Below, piece after piece: positions 22,712 to 24,127 of a DNA stretch of 24,127 nucleotides. Under the pieces are notes generated by a model. That model did not search any database and was not told where the DNA came from. It worked only from the letters and a program-made list of their open reading frames with translations. A program made the position numbers and the translations under genes. How positions within the stretch are numbered: the first letter of the stretch is position 1; each line of letters starts with the position of its first letter. Source of the DNA: RGDT01 sp964630925 (GTDB lineage: Bacteria > Planctomycetota > Planctomycetia > Gemmatales > Gemmataceae); the NCBI GenBank assembly GCA_964630925.1, contig CAZVZK010000153.1:1-24127 (forward strand), written 5' to 3'.

Positions 22712-24127
22712 TCAGCCCGGCGAGAAGCCCGGCTTCGGCCCCGGCTGGGCCGTCCGTACGGCGCGGGCGGCGTCCTTGCGAAGCGACTCCATCTGGAGCG
22801 GCGTGACCGACTCGCCCAGCTCCTTCCAGGGCGTCGTCCGCAAGAGCGCCAGTGACCGCCCCTGGAGCTGGTACACCTCTCCGCCGCGCCAGCTCGCCGC
22901 CGCCGCCTCCGGCTCCGCCGTGTCCAGCAACCGCTCCCAGCGGTGGTCGGGGTTGGTCACGGGGAGGGTGAACGGCAGCTCCTCGTGGTGGGCGTTCAGG
23001 AGGAGCAGCAGCGTGTCGCCCACGATGGGCTCGCCGCGCTCGTCCATGTCGCCGATGAGGTCGCCGGCGAACCGGACGCCGAGGCACTTGACGAACCCGG
23101 CGGTCCAGGCGCCGTCGTCCATGTCCTTACCGTCCTGCCCGAACCAGCTGACATCGGTGATCCCCTCGCCGCGGATGCCACGCCCCAGGAAGAACTTGCG
23201 CCTCTGGAAGACCGGTTGCTCCTTCCAGATGCGCGCCACCTTGCGGACGAAGTCCAGGAACGCACGCCCTTCGTCGTCCAGCTCCCAGCCCAGCCAGGTG
23301 ATGTCGTTGTCCTGGCAGTAGGTGTTGTTGTTGCCGCCCTGCGTGTGGCCCAGCTCGTCGCCGGCCAGCAGCATCGGCACCCCCTGCGACAGGAACATCG
23401 TCGAGATCAGGTTCCGCTTCTGCCGGGCGCGGAGGGCGCGGATGCCCGGGTCGTCCGTCGGCCCCTCGTGCCCGCAGTTCCAGCTGTCGTTGTCGTTGGA
23501 GCCGTCGCGGTTCTCCTCGCCGTTCGCCTCGTTGTGCTTGTGGTCGTAGCTGACGAGGTCCTGGAGGGTGAACCCGTCGTGGCAGGTGATGAAGTTGATG
23601 CTGGCGTAGGGCGCCCGCCCGCTGTGCGAGTACAGGTCGGGCGAGCCGACGAGCCGGGTGGCGAATTCCTGCACGGTGCCGCCGTCGCCCTTCCAGAAGC
23701 GGCGGACGTTGTCGCGGTACTTGCCGTTCCACTCCGTCCACAGGACCGGGAAGTTGCCGACCTGATAGCCGCCCGGCCCCACGTCCCACGGCTCGGCGAT
23801 GAGTTTGACCTGGGACAACACCGGGTCCTGGTGGATGATGTCGAAGAACGCCCCCAGCTTGTTGACCTCGAACAGCTCGCGGGCCAGCGTGCTGGCGAGG
23901 TCGAAGCGGAACCCGTCCACGTGCATCTCCAGTACCCAATACCGCAGGCTGTCCATGATGAGCTGCAGCACACGCGGGTGCTGCATGTTCAGCGTGTTGC
24001 CGCACCCCGTGAAGTCCATGTAGTAACGCGGGTCCTCTGCCAAACGATAATAAGCCGCGTTGTCCACGCCACGCATCGACAGCGTGGCCCCCATCTGGTT
24101 GCCCTCGGCGGTGTGGTTGTACACCAC
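22712..24127 (-). CDS. glgX: Glycogen debranching enzyme GlgX/TreX, N-terminus cut by the window edge
   Basis: The C-terminal 471 residues of a GH13 isoamylase-type enzyme are visible. It hydrolyses alpha-1,6 branch points of (phosphorylase-trimmed) glycogen and feeds linear maltodextrin to TreY. The window end falls in region I (VVYNHTAEGN). Further motifs, numbered from the cut, are 'MHVDGFRFDLAST' (68-80, nucleophile Asp76), 'LIAEPWDVGPGGYQVGNFP' (109-127, acid Glu112) and 'FITCHDGFTLQDLVSYDHKHNE' in two pieces (about 176-197, with the His-Asp pair). The stop is at 22712. About 200-250 residues and the start are missing to the right. Its position beside treY, treZ and another debranching enzyme supports a joint glycogen-to-trehalose role. 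Confidence 0.94.
   Translation of the reverse strand: MVYNHTAEGNQMGATLSMRGVDNAAYYRLAEDPRYYMDFTGCGNTLNMQHPRVLQLIMDSLRYWVLEMHVDGFRFDLASTLARELFEVNKLGAFFDIIHQDPVLSQVKLIAEPWDVGPGGYQVGNFPVLWTEWNGKYRDNVRRFWKGDGGTVQEFATRLVGSPDLYSHSGRAPYASINFITCHDGFTLQDLVSYDHKHNEANGEENRDGSNDNDSWNCGHEGPTDDPGIRALRARQKRNLISTMFLSQGVPMLLAGDELGHTQGGNNNTYCQDNDITWLGWELDDEGRAFLDFVRKVARIWKEQPVFQRRKFFLGRGIRGEGITDVSWFGQDGKDMDDGAWTAGFVKCLGVRFAGDLIGDMDERGEPIVGDTLLLLLNAHHEELPFTLPVTNPDHRWERLLDTAEPEAAAASWRGGEVYQLQGRSLALLRTTPWKELGESVTPLQMESLRKDAARAVRTAQPGPKPGFSPG

Overview
The window looks like chromosomal DNA from a planctomycete, most probably a Gemmataceae-type bacterium. It is very GC-rich, as the dense shadow reading frames show. 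It carries several planctomycete hallmarks: a DUF1549/DUF1553 protein with cytochrome-c-like cysteines beside a PPC-domain protein, a secreted protein with an N-terminal LEDR-x-VPA sorting-type motif, a member of the 'CxCCRRIW' family known from Gemmata relatives, PQQ-propeller and Asp-box secreted proteins, and TTG/GTG starts behind strong Shine-Dalgarno sites. No rRNA, tRNA, CRISPR array, phage or plasmid function was seen.

Layout. The left edge (1-54) looks like the terminus of an insertion sequence. Next come two plus-strand genes, a PPC-domain secreted protein (157-2361) and a DUF1549/DUF1553 protein (2486-4615), separated by two adjacent hairpins. Converging on them is a minus-strand pair (6895-4677): a Tat-exported alpha/beta hydrolase with an in-frame palindromic insertion, overlapping an Asp-box sialidase-like protein. 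A secreted lipase-like protein (7051-8223) faces a tight minus-strand three-gene operon (11273-8280): a membrane-anchored unknown, an HTTM (vitamin-K-gamma-carboxylase-like) membrane protein and a lipoprotein. Then follow a Gemmata-type CCRRIW protein, a 144-bp element bounded by 22-bp inverted repeats, a small basic Ala/Pro-rich protein and a secreted PQQ-propeller protein.

The right third (14554-24127) is a glycogen/trehalose locus. treY lies on the minus strand, divergent from treZ. treZ is followed 2 bp later by an archaeal-type glycogen debranching enzyme and then by a ROK-family polyphosphate-glucokinase-like protein. On the minus strand at the right edge is a GlgX-type debranching enzyme, cut by the window end. 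Together these would debranch glycogen, convert linear maltodextrin ends to trehalose (TreY then TreZ) and rephosphorylate released glucose. A 160-bp imperfect palindrome separates the kinase and glgX genes.

I found no clear undescribed defence or mobile system. The best candidates for something new are the HTTM three-gene operon, the inverted-repeat element at 12356-12499, the palindrome that has become coding sequence inside the hydrolase, and the kinase with an added Pro/Ala tail and an altered ROK motif.
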